From Thiotrichales bacterium (GTDB lineage Bacteria; Pseudomonadota; Gammaproteobacteria; UWMA-0217): a DNA stretch of 5,531 bases. Each line of letters begins with the position of its first letter. The first letter of the stretch is position 1. The translations under genes were made by a program, and so were the position numbers. Of this stretch, positions 5,251-5,531 are shown piece after piece. The notes below the pieces were generated by a model. The model saw only the letters and a program-made list of their open reading frames with translations, did not search any database and was not told where the DNA came from. Location: assembly GCA_024763135.1 (NCBI GenBank), contig JANTGD010000262.1, positions 1-5,531 of the forward strand, in the 5' to 3' direction.

Positions 5251-5531
5251 AACACCTGTTCAAGCGCTACGTATCGATCCGACTAAAATAATTCAACGTT
5301 AAGCCACGTTCAGTGGGTCTCCGGGCACTCTGCATGAGGCTTAGCGATTTTGGATTGTCTTAGTAATAGTAACCGCTGTGATGTAACAGCACGTACTCAG
5401 GTGCTGTTAGGTTGTTTTGTGCGCCTTAACAGGTTGTTGAACCTAAAAACCTCAGTTGGATCACAAAAGTCCACGCAAGCTCTTGGTGCACCTGGCAAAT
5501 CAGAAAAACCTCTCATCACCAATAAGGTGAC
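5251..5531. other. Downstream intergenic region with hairpins, no supported gene
   Basis: No recognisable protein or RNA gene is seen. One plus-strand frame is open from 5338 and one minus-strand frame from the stop at 5397-5399; both run off the right edge (64 and 44 sense codons), but neither has a ribosome site or a recognisable product. Structures include the 9-bp hairpin at 5384-5409, AGGTT-GTTG-AACCT at 5431-5444, and TCACC-AATAA-GGTGA at 5516-5530. AAAAACCTC occurs twice (5445-5453 and 5504-5512), and AGGTTGTT twice (5409-5416 and 5431-5438). Confidence 0.5.
5384..5420 (+). terminator. Candidate intrinsic terminator, 9-bp perfect hairpin
   Basis: TAACAGCAC (5384-5392) pairs perfectly with GTGCTGTTA (5401-5409) across an 8-nt loop. 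It is followed by GGTTGTTTTGT, which is T-rich but interrupted by G. It could end the csp transcript about 180 nt after the stop codon. The 3' arm can also pair with CCTTAACAG at 5424-5432, so the hairpin may be part of a switchable structure. Confidence 0.35.

Noticed and set aside
5404..5442. Integron attC-like GTTAGGT / CTTAAC / GTTGAAC elements
   Set aside because: The core-site orientation is wrong for attC and the spacing too short; no integrase or cassette is visible.

Overview
The window looks like the chromosome of a gammaproteobacterium with roughly balanced to slightly GC-rich DNA. The main evidence is the gene order ygfB-pepP-ubiH-ubiI, a conserved gammaproteobacterial cluster, and protein sequences that resemble the E. 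coli counterparts along their full length. The sequence alone does not fix the genus.

Layout: 1-216 is a non-coding leader with a tentative promoter. From about 217 to 4541, four genes run head to tail on the + strand with almost no spacing: a UPF0149/YgfB protein, Xaa-Pro aminopeptidase P (pepP), and two FAD-dependent ubiquinone-ring hydroxylases (ubiH, ubiI). The junctions are a 4-nt gap, a 1-nt TGATG overlap and a 4-nt ATGA overlap, so this is almost certainly one translationally coupled operon. UbiH and UbiI each add a hydroxyl to the ubiquinone ring. PepP cleaves X-Pro N-termini. YgfB is a small, mostly helical protein of less defined role.

The ubiI stop codon ends 4 bp before a 166-bp imperfect palindrome (4546-4711). 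It has 21-bp terminal inverted repeats, TA at both ends and a dyad centre exactly at its midpoint, and is best read as a miniature inverted-repeat transposable element (MITE). It separates the operon from a cold-shock gene (5019-5228), which has a consensus TATAAT box and a leader of about 165 nt, as in classical cspA-type genes. The last 303 bases show no convincing gene but hold several hairpins, two of which compete for the same arm.

Most of the window is ordinary core-genome sequence. The items worth a second look are the palindromic element, the start codon of ygfB, the csp leader with its tiny upstream ORF, and the competing hairpins near the right edge. I saw no evidence for a new multi-gene system.
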